Source: Herbidospora sakaeratensis
Lineage (GTDB): Bacteria; Actinomycetota; Actinomycetes; Streptosporangiales; Streptosporangiaceae
DNA: 64,000 nt
Reading direction: 5' to 3'
Assembly: GCF_001570525.1 (NCBI RefSeq)
Contig: NZ_BBXC01000008.1
Span: forward strand, 62,001 to 126,000
Shown here piece by piece: positions 24,610 through 33,539 of the stretch. The position numbers and the translations under genes were made by a program. The first letter of the stretch is position 1. Each line of letters begins with the position of its first letter. The notes under the pieces are model-generated. The model was not told where the DNA came from. It saw only the letters and a list, made by a program, of their open reading frames with translations, and ran no database searches.

Positions 24610-25998
24610 ATGAGGTTTCTGGCCGCCGTGCTGGCGGTCGTCGCGGCGCTCGCCGCGTTCACGCCCGAGCCGCAGTGGACGGGCGTCAAGTTCTGGGCCT
24701 GGGGGCTCAACTCCAGCGGCCAGTTCGGCGACGGCACCACCACCGGCAGCCCGGTCCCGACGCTGGTGGGCCGGTTGCCGGGCCGCCCGTACGGGTCGAT
24801 GCGCATCCGCCAGGTGGCGACCGGCGGCACGTTCAGCGCCGGGATCAACGACCGCGGGGTGGTGTTCCTGTGGGGCGACGTGCCCGGCGTGGTCTCCTCG
24901 GCGACCCCCCGGGAGGTGACCGGCCTGCCGTTCGTCAGCTCGCTCTCGGTGGGCGACCGGCACGTCCTGGCCGTCGACTCCGAGGGGACCGTCTGGGCGT
25001 GGGGCGACAACACCTACCGGCAACTCGGCGACGGCACGACCGTCAGCCGGCCCAGCCCGATCAGGGTCCCCGGCCTGACCGGCGTACGCAGCGTGTCGGC
25101 CGGACACCGGCACAGCCTGGCCGTCACGACCGACGGGGCCGTCTGGGCCTGGGGCCACAACGGGTTCGCCGAACTCGGCGACGGCACCACCGTCAACCGG
25201 CCCACCCCGGTCCGGCTCACCGGGATCTCCGGCGTGCTGACCGCGCACGCCTCGCGCAGCGGCGTGCACTCGGCCGCCCTGAAGTCCGACGGCACGGTGT
25301 GGACGTGGGGCTCCAACGCCTCCGGCCAGCTCGGCATCGGCGCGGCCCCGAGGTCGTACGTGCCGATCCGGGTGCCCGGCATCACGAACGCCCAGATGGT
25401 GCTCCCCGGCGAACGCTCGACCTTCGCCGTCGCGGGAGGCCGCCTGTACGCCTGGGGCGACAACACCGCCGGCCGCCTCGGCGACGGCACCACCCTGCCC
25501 CGGCGCACTCCGGTCGTCACCCCGATCACCGGCCTGACCTGGGCCGACCCCGGCACCGGCGGCACCTCGGCCGGCGTCACCGCCGACGGGAGGGTGCTGA
25601 CCTGGGGCGACAACACCAACGGCGCCCTCGGCACGGGCTCGGCGGCCCCCTACGAGACGACCGCACACCAGGTCGCCGTCCTCACCTCCCGGGTGAGCAC
25701 GATCTCGGTCGGCCGCTCGACGACGCTGGCCCTCGTCGGCAACCAGCCCGACCCGACCCCGACGAGCCCGCCGTCGACGGTGGCCGTGCCCGACGTGACC
25801 GGCCTGTTCGAGGACACCGCGACCACCCGGATCACCGAGCGCGGCCTGACCCTCGGCTCCGTGACCCACTGGGTCGACCGCCTGTGCAACGAGCTCGACC
25901 AGGTCACCGCCCAGGACCCGGCCCCCGGCGTCGTCGTGCCCCTCGGCCACGAGGTGAACATCACCGTCGCCGTCGCCCCCGACGGACCGTGCCCGTGA
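24610..25998 (+). CDS. Secreted RCC1-repeat propeller with C-terminal PASTA domain
   Basis: The 462-residue protein starts with a signal peptide (MRFLAAVLAVVAALAAFTPE). About seven RCC1 repeats follow, recognisable by WGxN/D...LGDGT cores (WGLNSSGQFGDGTT, WGDNTYRQLGDGTT, WGHNGFAELGDGTT, WGSNASGQLGIG and others); the second is degenerate. A Pro/Thr-rich linker (PDPTPTSPPST) leads to one PASTA-like domain (VPDVTGLFEDTATTRITERG to VNITVAV) with two Cys. PASTA domains bind muropeptides or beta-lactams in other proteins, so cell-wall association is plausible. A GTG at 24601 in frame is an alternative start. No link to the cluster is evident. Confidence 0.85.
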   Translation: MRFLAAVLAVVAALAAFTPEPQWTGVKFWAWGLNSSGQFGDGTTTGSPVPTLVGRLPGRPYGSMRIRQVATGGTFSAGINDRGVVFLWGDVPGVVSSATPREVTGLPFVSSLSVGDRHVLAVDSEGTVWAWGDNTYRQLGDGTTVSRPSPIRVPGLTGVRSVSAGHRHSLAVTTDGAVWAWGHNGFAELGDGTTVNRPTPVRLTGISGVLTAHASRSGVHSAALKSDGTVWTWGSNASGQLGIGAAPRSYVPIRVPGITNAQMVLPGERSTFAVAGGRLYAWGDNTAGRLGDGTTLPRRTPVVTPITGLTWADPGTGGTSAGVTADGRVLTWGDNTNGALGTGSAAPYETTAHQVAVLTSRVSTISVGRSTTLALVGNQPDPTPTSPPSTVAVPDVTGLFEDTATTRITERGLTLGSVTHWVDRLCNELDQVTAQDPAPGVVVPLGHEVNITVAVAPDGPCP

Positions 25999-26093
25999 CC
26001 GCCCGCACGGCCCCGCCACCCCGAAACGACCAGCGCCGCCCGAAGCCGCCGCCGAAGCCGAAGAACGTCGGCGGCGCCCGTTAGGTTGGGGCG

Positions 26094-26645
26094 GTGACGT
26101 TACCCCGCACCGTCGAAGAAGCGGTCCAGGCCGAGGCGTCCGGCCGGCCGCCGCGTTACCTGTTCTTCTGGGGCCACCGCCCACCTCGCGACGGCGGGGT
26201 GGGCGCGGGCTGCCTGAGCCAGTGGTGGGAGGCCGACTTCACCGAAGACGGCCACCTCTTCCACTCGGCCGAGCACTACATGATGGCCCACAAGGCGTGG
26301 TTGTTCGGCGACGCCGAGACGGCCGCCGAGATCCTCGCGGCCCCCCACCCGGGCGAGGCCAAGAGACTCGGCCGCCAGGTCCGCGACTTCGACGACGCCG
26401 TCTGGACCGAGCACCGCTACGCCATCGTGGCCAGGGGCAGCACCGCCAAGTTCGCCGCCCACCCCGACCTGCGCGACTACCTGCTCGGCACCCGCGACCG
26501 GGTGCTGGTCGAGGCCAGCCCCCACGACCGCGTCTGGGGCATCGGCCTGACGGCGAGCGACGAACGCGCCGCCTCGCCCACGACGTGGCGCGGCCTCAAC
26601 CTGCTCGGCTTCGCCCTGATGGAGGCCCGCGACATCCTCGCCTGA
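26094..26645 (+). CDS. NADAR-family protein (YbiA-like)
   Basis: A 183-residue protein with the NADAR signature: FFWGH near the start, LSQWWEADF, FHSAEHYMMAHKAWLFGD, and VWGIGL, then WRGLNLLGFALMEARD. Characterised relatives (E. coli YbiA) are N-glycosidases acting on toxic intermediates of riboflavin synthesis; others remove ADP-ribose from guanine in DNA or RNA. The GTG at 26094 is used. It stands alone between the RCC1 gene and the converging Mrr-like gene (7-nt gap), so context adds nothing about its partner. Confidence 0.85.
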   Translation: MTLPRTVEEAVQAEASGRPPRYLFFWGHRPPRDGGVGAGCLSQWWEADFTEDGHLFHSAEHYMMAHKAWLFGDAETAAEILAAPHPGEAKRLGRQVRDFDDAVWTEHRYAIVARGSTAKFAAHPDLRDYLLGTRDRVLVEASPHDRVWGIGLTASDERAASPTTWRGLNLLGFALMEARDILA

Positions 26646-26652
26646 GTCCCGG

Positions 26653-28269
26653 TCATATGGCGGGGCCGGGGCGGCCTCTGTGCTGGTTGTCCGACGCCCG
26701 GGGACGGCGCGGCGGGGTCGTTCCCGGTATGACGTCCTGGTTGAGATGTTCTTTGATCAGGTGTTTCAGCTCCGCGCCGTTGATCAGCTTGATGCGATGC
26801 CGGTGCGCGAACTGTTCGCTGGTCCGGCTGAACCACGAGGTCGTCACGAGCACGCCCGTCGTCGCGTTGTGGTCGGCCATCACTCCGGTCAGCGCGTGCA
26901 CCGCTTCGAGCCCGACCAGGCCGGACCACCGCTTGGCCTGGATGAGGCAGACGCCGCCGAAGAACATGTCCTTGCTGGTGGCGACCGCGTCAATGCCTCC
27001 GTCCTTGGACGGGATGGTGGTCCAGGCCTCCGCTCCCATGGCGACGAACAGTTGCCGGATGAGTTGTTCGAACTCTGTCGGCGACAACGTGAGGAGGTTA
27101 CGACGGGAGTCGAGACCCGAGACGACGTCCATGTCCTCGGAGAACCGGAACCGGCTGAGATCGATGGTGAGGAAGGGTTCGATCGCCTCCACGTCGTACG
27201 GATTCGGCGACACCAGTGCGTTGAGCTTCTTGAGACATTCGACTGGGTCGACTTCCGCCAGGTTGAGCTTGTCGAACGTCACGCGCTCGCAGGAGGCGTT
27301 CAGAAGGTGCACCCGAACCTGATGGCCGGTGGCGCGATCGGTCGTCGTGAGCCTGCCGCTGAAGACGACGGCGTCCACGACCTCGGGCGGCAACGCCCTG
27401 AACATCTCGTGGAAGGTCCGCAACGCCACACAGGCGATCAATTTGTTGAACCGCTGTTTGATCTCAGTCAGCGGCCGGGGCACCGGATCGGTCGCATCGC
27501 GGACCCGAATGTACTTGTATCCGCGCACAGTCGGAATGACGCGTTGCGGCGGTAATTCAAGTTCTACGAGGACATCGCGGGTTTCCGGCCGGTAGGCGAC
27601 CTGAATGGAGCGTGGGAAGTCCGCCGGATAGGGCGATCGTTTGAGAACCTCACCGGCGAACCACTCCACCCCTTCCGGTCGGCCGTTTCGCACCTCCAGC
27701 CGGATTCGGGCCAGCCGGGTGTTCTCCGTGTCCACTCGCTGCCGGTCGGCTTCGACTTCGCGCTCAAACTGACGGCGCATTCGCCCCAGTTCGGCGATGC
27801 GCTTACGTTCACTGTCCACATGCAGCGCGTGGGCGGCGTCGAAGTCTCTTCTGACCTTGGCGAGCAGTCGCTCGTGCCGCGCCTGCCCACCGAAGACGCG
27901 GGCCAGCCCCGAAGGTGCCGGAGGCGCCGTCCAGACGGGAGCGGGCCGGGCCACGCCGAGTTCGCCGGGGTTGAAGGTCCGGTCAGGGACGGTCGACTTC
28001 AATCGATCGAAGGTGAGCGGAGGGAGGTCGAGAATGCTTACCAGAAGACGGTCGAGTCGCTCGATTTGATCGGCTACCTCCTTCGTCCGGCGCTCCGCGA
28101 TCGACAGCTGCGTTTCCTGATGGCGGAGCTTCCGCGCCTTTTCTTGCTCTTTCGCGCGTCGCGCCGATTCCCGTTCTTTTCGCTCCGCCTCGCGGCGCTG
28201 CCTGGCCTGTTGACGCTCCCATTCGCTGCCATTCCGGGTCACGTCCAGAGCGTAGGCATATCCCGCCAC
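26653..28269 (-). CDS. Coiled-coil protein with C-terminal Mrr-type nuclease domain
   Basis: The 538-residue protein has a highly charged N-terminal coiled coil (about residues 10-75, rich in Arg/Glu). A central region of about 300 residues that I do not recognise follows, then an Mrr_cat domain. The nuclease core is visible as FEQLIRQLFVAMG, DGGIDAVA (catalytic Asp) and CLIQAKRW (QxK), spaced as in PD-(D/E)xK Mrr enzymes. Such enzymes cleave modified DNA or act in defence. Base composition is visibly less GC-rich than its neighbours, suggesting transfer. No methyltransferase or partner gene is adjacent. The GTG start (28269) has no strong RBS, so the N-terminus is uncertain. Confidence 0.8.
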   Translation of the reverse strand: MAGYAYALDVTRNGSEWERQQARQRREAERKERESARRAKEQEKARKLRHQETQLSIAERRTKEVADQIERLDRLLVSILDLPPLTFDRLKSTVPDRTFNPGELGVARPAPVWTAPPAPSGLARVFGGQARHERLLAKVRRDFDAAHALHVDSERKRIAELGRMRRQFEREVEADRQRVDTENTRLARIRLEVRNGRPEGVEWFAGEVLKRSPYPADFPRSIQVAYRPETRDVLVELELPPQRVIPTVRGYKYIRVRDATDPVPRPLTEIKQRFNKLIACVALRTFHEMFRALPPEVVDAVVFSGRLTTTDRATGHQVRVHLLNASCERVTFDKLNLAEVDPVECLKKLNALVSPNPYDVEAIEPFLTIDLSRFRFSEDMDVVSGLDSRRNLLTLSPTEFEQLIRQLFVAMGAEAWTTIPSKDGGIDAVATSKDMFFGGVCLIQAKRWSGLVGLEAVHALTGVMADHNATTGVLVTTSWFSRTSEQFAHRHRIKLINGAELKHLIKEHLNQDVIPGTTPPRRPRASDNQHRGRPGPAI

Positions 28270-28312
28270 AGTGAGATGACCACTCGGTCGTGACTCGATT
28301 GCCAGGAAAACA

Positions 28313-30823
28313 TCACCGTCCAGAGGCTATGGGCAACGTCACCGTCATGGTCAGCCCGCCGCCCGGCGTCTCGTCCGGGGTGAGTGCGCCGCCCATCGCC
28401 TCGGCCAGGCCGCGCGACAGCGCGAGCCCCAGCCCGACCCCCGAGTGGGTGTCGCGGTCGCCGAGGCGCTGGAAGGGCTGGAAGACCTGGTCGTGGGCCT
28501 CCGGCGGGATGCCGGGGCCGCGGTCGACCACGCGGATCTCCACCTTGTTGTCGTGGGAGCTGGCCGTCACCAGCACGTAGTCGGGGCTGTAGCGCAGCGC
28601 GTTCGACACCAGGTTGGCCAGCACGCGTTCCAGCAGCGCCGGGTCGGCCGTCACCTCGGGCAGGTCGTCGGGCACGTCGACGCGCACCCGCAGGTCCTCG
28701 ACCGCCCTGGGCAGCACCTCGGCCAGGGCGACCGGCTGGAGGGCCACGCCGAGCACCCCGGCCTGGAGCCGGCTCATGTCGAGGAGGTTCTCCACCAGCC
28801 GGGTCAGCTTCACCAGCGACTCGTCGGCGGTGGCGAGCAGTTCGGCCTGGTCGGCGGGCGACCACGTCACGTCGGTGCTGCGTAGGCCCTCGACCGCCGC
28901 CTTCGCCGAGGCGAGGGGGGTGCGCAGGTCGTGGCTGACGGCGGCGAGCAGGGCGGTGCGCATACGGTCGGCCTCGGCCAGCGGTTTGGCCTGTTCGGCC
29001 TCCTCCTCCAGGCGGCGCTGGCGCAGCGCGACGGCCGTCTCGGCGGCGAACGCCTCCAGGACCCGGCGGTCGGAGGCGCCCAGCAGGCGGCCGCGCACCG
29101 CCAGCACCAGGTTCTCGTCGATCACCACGTCGGTGTCGGCGGCCCCCGGGCTCGTGCACGGCACCCCTCCGGAGGTGGCGACGATGCGCCACGCCTCGGG
29201 GTCGGCGCGGTCGTCGAGGGCGGGGGCGGCGGCGCGTTCGAGCAGGGTGACCGAGGTGAGGCCGTAGGTCTCGCGGAGGCGGGCCAGCAGGGAGGGCAGC
29301 GCCGCCTCGCCGCGCAGCACGTGGCCCGCCAGGGTCGACAGGACCTCGGCGTCGGCGCCCGCCATGGCGGCCTCGCGGGTGCGGCGGGCCGCCAGGTCGA
29401 CCACCAGGCTCACCATGACGGCGACCAGGACGTACACGAAGAGGGCGAGGAGGTTCTGCGGGTCGGCGACGGTGATCTTGTCGACCGGCGGGGTGAAGAA
29501 GTAGTTCAGCAGCAGGAAGCCGACGACGGCGGCCGTGATCGCCGGTGACATGCCGCCGACCAGGGCGACCATCACGACCAGCAGCAGGAACAGCAGGATC
29601 TCGCTGGGCAGCGCGAGCATGTCGCGCAGCGGGTAGACGACGGCGGTCAGCGCGGGCATGCCGGCCAGCGCCGTCGCCCATCCGGCGAGGCGGCGTCTGC
29701 GGGTCAGCGCGGCCCGGGAGCCGGGCCGGGGCAGGCCCCGGCGGGCCTGCTGATGGGTGATCATGTGGACGTCGATCGAGCCCGACCGCGCGATCGTCTC
29801 GGCCCCGACCCCCCGGAAGAGGATCTGCGCCAGCCGCCCCCGCCGCGACGCGCCGAGCACGAGCTGGGTGGCGTTCACCCCGCGCGCGAAGTCGAGCAGC
29901 GCCCGGGGCACGTCGTCGCCGACGACCTGGTGGTAGGTCCCGCCGAGCGCCTCGACCAGGGCGCGCTGCCGGGCCAGGTGGACGGGGTCGCCCCCGACGA
30001 GGCCGTCGCCCTGGGTGACGTGCACGGCCAGCAGGTCGGCGCCCTTGGTGCGGGTGGTGACGCGGGCCGCGCGCCGGATCAGGGTGTCGCCCTCGGGGCC
30101 GCCGGTCAGCGCCACGACGACACGTTCGCGGGCCTCCCACGTGGTGGCGATGCCGTGTTCGGCGCGGTAGCGGTCGAGCTGGTCGTCGACCCGCCCGGCC
30201 ACCCAGAGCAGCGCCAGTTCGCGCAGCGCGGTCAGGTTGCCGACCCGGAAGTAGTTGGACAGCGCCGCGTCGACCTTCTCGGGGGCGTAGACGTTGCCGT
30301 GGGCCATGCGGCGGCGCAGCGCCTCGGGCGACATGTCGACCAGCTCGATCTGGTCGGCCCGGCGCACCACCTCGTCGGGCACCGTCTCCCGCTGCGGGAC
30401 GCCGGTGATCTCCTCGACGACGTCGTTGAGCGACTCCAGGTGCTGCACGTTCACCGTCGTGACGACGTCGATCCCGGCGTCTAGCAGCTCCTCGACGTCC
30501 TGCCAGCGTTTGGCGTTGCGCGAGCCCGGCACGTTGGTGTGCGCGAGCTCGTCGACCAGGGCGACCTTCGGGCGGCGGGCGAGCACGGCGTCGACGTCCA
30601 TCTCGGTGAAGAGGGCGCCCCGGTAGGGCAGCTCCCGGCGCGGCACCGCCTCCAGGCCGGCGAGCAGCGCGGCCGTCTTGGGGCGGCCGTGCGTCTCGAC
30701 CAGGCCGACCACGACGTCACGGCCGCGTTCGGCCGCGCGGCGGCCCTCGCCGAGCATGGCGAAGGTCTTGCCGACCCCCGGGGCCGCGCCCAGGTAGACG
30801 CGCAGGCGGCCCCGGACCGTCAT
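28313..30823 (-). CDS. kdpD: Osmosensitive K+ sensor histidine kinase KdpD
   Basis: The 836-residue protein has the full KdpD layout. An N-terminal KdpD domain carries Walker A GAAPGVGKT and VDELAHTN, then a Usp-like domain (RVVVALTGGPEG, LVLGASRRGRL). Four membrane helices (about residues 380-480) are followed by a GAF-like region, HisKA with the phospho-His in AVSHDLRTPLAS, and an ATPase domain (NLVSNALRYS, DRGPGIPPE, GVGLGLALSR). It senses K+ limitation and normally phosphorylates KdpE. The ATG overlaps the kdpC stop (ATGA). No kdpE follows; the next gene is the Mrr-like nuclease. Confidence 0.95.
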   Translation of the reverse strand: MTVRGRLRVYLGAAPGVGKTFAMLGEGRRAAERGRDVVVGLVETHGRPKTAALLAGLEAVPRRELPYRGALFTEMDVDAVLARRPKVALVDELAHTNVPGSRNAKRWQDVEELLDAGIDVVTTVNVQHLESLNDVVEEITGVPQRETVPDEVVRRADQIELVDMSPEALRRRMAHGNVYAPEKVDAALSNYFRVGNLTALRELALLWVAGRVDDQLDRYRAEHGIATTWEARERVVVALTGGPEGDTLIRRAARVTTRTKGADLLAVHVTQGDGLVGGDPVHLARQRALVEALGGTYHQVVGDDVPRALLDFARGVNATQLVLGASRRGRLAQILFRGVGAETIARSGSIDVHMITHQQARRGLPRPGSRAALTRRRRLAGWATALAGMPALTAVVYPLRDMLALPSEILLFLLLVVMVALVGGMSPAITAAVVGFLLLNYFFTPPVDKITVADPQNLLALFVYVLVAVMVSLVVDLAARRTREAAMAGADAEVLSTLAGHVLRGEAALPSLLARLRETYGLTSVTLLERAAAPALDDRADPEAWRIVATSGGVPCTSPGAADTDVVIDENLVLAVRGRLLGASDRRVLEAFAAETAVALRQRRLEEEAEQAKPLAEADRMRTALLAAVSHDLRTPLASAKAAVEGLRSTDVTWSPADQAELLATADESLVKLTRLVENLLDMSRLQAGVLGVALQPVALAEVLPRAVEDLRVRVDVPDDLPEVTADPALLERVLANLVSNALRYSPDYVLVTASSHDNKVEIRVVDRGPGIPPEAHDQVFQPFQRLGDRDTHSGVGLGLALSRGLAEAMGGALTPDETPGGGLTMTVTLPIASGR

Positions 30824-31578
30824 CGGTCGAGGTCCAGGTTGAGCGCCAGGACGTTGACGCCGGGCTCACCCATGAAGCCGATGGCGGGGACGTCGGTATG
30901 GCGGCGGACAAGGGCGCGGACCTCTTCGACCGGGCGGCCGCGTTCCCTCGCGACGCGGGCGGCCTGGAGGTCGGCGTACCTGACCGAGATGTGCGGATCG
31001 AGGCCCGACCCGCTCGCCGTCACCGCGTCCGGCGGGACGGTCCACCGGGCGCCGCCCCTGATGGGCACGGTCCGGCCGGCCGCATAGCTCTGTCCCTTTT
31101 GGGCGCATTCGACGTTCACTCCCTGATATTCGGTCATGAAGGGCACCGCCGGGCACGGTTCGTTCACGCTGACCACCCGGCCCGGGAACACCTTGAGCAC
31201 CGCGCCGACCCCCGAGCCGGTGCAGAACGGCCGGGCGCCGCTCACCCCCTCCCGCTCCCCGACCCGCTTGGATCGGGCGCAGACCTGGGTGAGCAGGCTC
31301 GGTCTCCCCGGCACGTCGACCACGCTCTCCGGCCCGAGGTTGCTCGCCCCGGTGCGCAGCACGTCGTAGCCGGTGGCCGAGGGGCGGCTCTGGAAGTAGC
31401 GGGGGTGCCCGGCGAAGTCCTGCGCGATCAGCCGGCTGCCCTTGGCGAGCGGCGAACCGTCGGCCTGGTGCCGGAAGAACAGCTGCGCGACGCCCAGGAC
31501 GACGAGCGGGTAGAGGCCGCCGGCGACCACGGTCAGCACCATGAGCGCGCGGATCGCCACGCCGAGACGGCGGATCAC
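30820..31578 (-). CDS. kdpC: K+-transporting ATPase subunit KdpC
   Basis: A 252-residue protein with one N-terminal membrane helix ([22 protein letters not shown]). It has the KdpC hallmarks [17 protein letters not shown], the SNLGPES motif and a C-terminal [11 protein letters not shown]...[13 protein letters not shown]. It stabilises the KdpB catalytic subunit. A central insertion (about residues 95-160) makes it longer than the ~190-residue enterobacterial form, as is common in actinobacteria. The GTG start at 31578 overlaps the kdpB stop (GTGA). Confidence 0.93.
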   Translation of the reverse strand: MIRRLGVAIRALMVLTVVAGGLYPLVVLGVAQLFFRHQADGSPLAKGSRLIAQDFAGHPRYFQSRPSATGYDVLRTGASNLGPESVVDVPGRPSLLTQVCARSKRVGEREGVSGARPFCTGSGVGAVLKVFPGRVVSVNEPCPAVPFMTEYQGVNVECAQKGQSYAAGRTVPIRGGARWTVPPDAVTASGSGLDPHISVRYADLQAARVARERGRPVEEVRALVRRHTDVPAIGFMGEPGVNVLALNLDLDR

Positions 31579-33539
31579 GACAACCCCGGCAGGTGGTGGA
31601 TGACGAGATCGATGATCTTGATTCCGGCGAACGGGGCCAGCACCCCGCCCAGCCCGTAGACGAGCAGGTTGCGGCCGAGCAGCGCCGAGGCGTTCGCCGG
31701 ACGGTAGGCGACGCCGCGCAGCGCGAGCGGGATCAGCGCCACGATGACCAGGGCGTTGAAGACCACCGCCGACAAGATCGCCGACTGCGGGGTGGCCAGG
31801 CGCATCACGTTCAGTGCGTCGAGGCCCGGATAGACGGCGGCGAAGACGGCCGGGATGATCGCGAAGTACTTCGCGATGTCGTTGGCGATGGAGAACGTCG
31901 TGAGCGCGCCCCGGGTGATGAGCAGCTGCTTGCCGATCTCCACGATCTCGATGAGCTTGGTCGGGTTGGAGTCGAGGTCGACCATGTTCCCGGCCTCCTT
32001 GGCGGCGCTGGTGCCGGTGTTCATGGCCACGCCGACGTCGGCCTGGGCCAGGGCGGGGGCGTCGTTGGTGCCGTCGCCGGTCATCGCGACGAGCCGGCCG
32101 CCGAGCTGCTCGCGCCTGATGAGGGCGAGCTTGTCCTCGGGGGTGGCCTCGGCGAGGAAGTCGTCCACGCCCGCCTCGTCGGCGATGGCCTTGGCGGTGA
32201 GGGGGTTGTCGCCGGTGATCATGACGGTCCTGATGCCCATGCGGCGCATCTCGTCGAAGCGCTCGCGCATGCCCTGCTTGACGACGTCCTTGAGGTGGAT
32301 CACGCCGAGCACCCGGCCGCGTTCGGCCACCACGAGCGGGGTGCCGCCGCTGGCGGCGATGCCGTCGACCAGCGGGCCGATCTCGGCGGTGGGGCGGCCG
32401 CCGGCCTCGCGCACCCATTGCACGACGGCGGTGGCGGCGCCCTTGCGGATCTGCCGGTCGCCGACGTCGACCCCGCTCATCCGGGTCCGCGCCGAGAACG
32501 GCACCCAGTGCGCCCCGGCGACCGGGCGTTCGCGCAGGCCGAAGTGCTCCTTGGCGTAGACGACGATGGAGCGGCCCTCGGGGGTGTCGTCGGCCAGGCT
32601 GGAGAGCTGGGCGGCCTCGGCGAGGTCGCGCAGGTCGACGCCCTCGGCGGCCTGGAAGGCGGCGGCCTGCCGGTTGCCGAGCGTGATGGTGCCGGTCTTG
32701 TCGAGCAGCAGGGTGGTGACGTCGCCGGCCGCCTCGACCGCCCGGCCGCTCATGGCCAGCACGTTGCGCCGCACCAGCCGGTCCAGCCCGGCGATGCCGA
32801 TCGCCGACAGCAGCGCCCCGATGGTGGTCGGGATCAGGCAGACCAGCAGCGCGACGAGCGTCACCCCGGTGACCCCGTCGGCGGTCAGCGCGGCCGAGTC
32901 GGGCACGCCGGGGTTGACGGCCTTGGAGTAGATCGCCATCGGCTGCATGGTGGCCGTGGCGACCAGGAAGACGACGGTCAGCGCGGCGAGCAGGATGTTC
33001 AGCGCGATCTCGTATGCCGTCTTCTGCTTGAAAAAAAAATCGACCAGGGCGATCATCCGGTCGACGAAGCTCTCCCCCGGTTTCTGGGTGATCCGCACCA
33101 CGATCCGGTCCGACAGCACCTTGGTGCCGCCGGTGACGGCGCTCCGGTCGCCGCCCGACTCCCGGATGACCGGGGCCGACTCGCCGGTGATGGCCGACTC
33201 GTCGACGCTGGCGATGCCCTCGATCACGTCGCCGTCGCCCGGGATGACCTGCCCCGCCTCGACCACGACGACGTCGCCCGTCCGGGGCGCGACGGCGGGC
33301 CGGGCCGCGCGCAGGCTCGCGGCCTGCGCCTTGCCCCGGTCCTCGGCGACCGACTCGGCCAGGTTGGCGAACACCACGGTCAGCCAGAGCCACACCACGA
33401 CCGCCCAGGCGAAGAAGCCGGGCGTCACGACGGCCAGGACGGTGGCCGCGACCGCGCCCGTCTCGACGACGAACATCACCGGGTTGCGCCACATCGTCAG
33501 GGGGCTGAGCTTGGCCAGCGCGCCGAGCAGGGCGGTCAT
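31575..33539 (-). CDS. kdpB: K+-transporting P-type ATPase subunit KdpB (contains an assembly artefact)
   Basis: A 654-residue P-type ATPase. The TGES loop reads ITGESAPV, the phosphorylated Asp280 is in [13 protein letters not shown], and the hinge is [21 protein letters not shown]. It drives K+ uptake with KdpA. Residues 167-178 read [12 protein letters not shown] where the family has an EGAxRQKTPNEI-like segment. The underlying bases are an Illumina adapter plus poly-A (33007-33039), so this piece of the protein is not real; the frame survives because the replacement is of equal length. The ATG at 33539 overlaps the kdpA stop. Confidence 0.93.
   Translation of the reverse strand: MTALLGALAKLSPLTMWRNPVMFVVETGAVAATVLAVVTPGFFAWAVVVWLWLTVVFANLAESVAEDRGKAQAASLRAARPAVAPRTGDVVVVEAGQVIPGDGDVIEGIASVDESAITGESAPVIRESGGDRSAVTGGTKVLSDRIVVRITQKPGESFVDRMIALVDFFFKQKTAYEIALNILLAALTVVFLVATATMQPMAIYSKAVNPGVPDSAALTADGVTGVTLVALLVCLIPTTIGALLSAIGIAGLDRLVRRNVLAMSGRAVEAAGDVTTLLLDKTGTITLGNRQAAAFQAAEGVDLRDLAEAAQLSSLADDTPEGRSIVVYAKEHFGLRERPVAGAHWVPFSARTRMSGVDVGDRQIRKGAATAVVQWVREAGGRPTAEIGPLVDGIAASGGTPLVVAERGRVLGVIHLKDVVKQGMRERFDEMRRMGIRTVMITGDNPLTAKAIADEAGVDDFLAEATPEDKLALIRREQLGGRLVAMTGDGTNDAPALAQADVGVAMNTGTSAAKEAGNMVDLDSNPTKLIEIVEIGKQLLITRGALTTFSIANDIAKYFAIIPAVFAAVYPGLDALNVMRLATPQSAILSAVVFNALVIVALIPLALRGVAYRPANASALLGRNLLVYGLGGVLAPFAGIKIIDLVIHHLPGLS
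33007..33039. other. Illumina P7 adapter sequence plus poly-A embedded in kdpB (assembly artefact)
   Basis: Bases 33007-33030 are identical to the 24-nt flow-cell end of the Illumina P7 adapter (beginning ATCTCGTATGCCGTCTTCTG). Nine A residues (33031-33039) follow directly, the usual pattern of reads running through a short insert. On the coding strand this gives the well-known false peptide [11 protein letters not shown]. The genuine kdpB codons for a QKTPNEI motif resemble the adapter, which probably let contaminated reads win the consensus here. Confidence 0.95.

Noticed and set aside
32990-33060. Peptide [11 protein letters not shown] in a neighbouring frame, apparently a conserved sequence seen in many databases
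   Set aside because: It is the translation of the same Illumina adapter in another frame, not biology.
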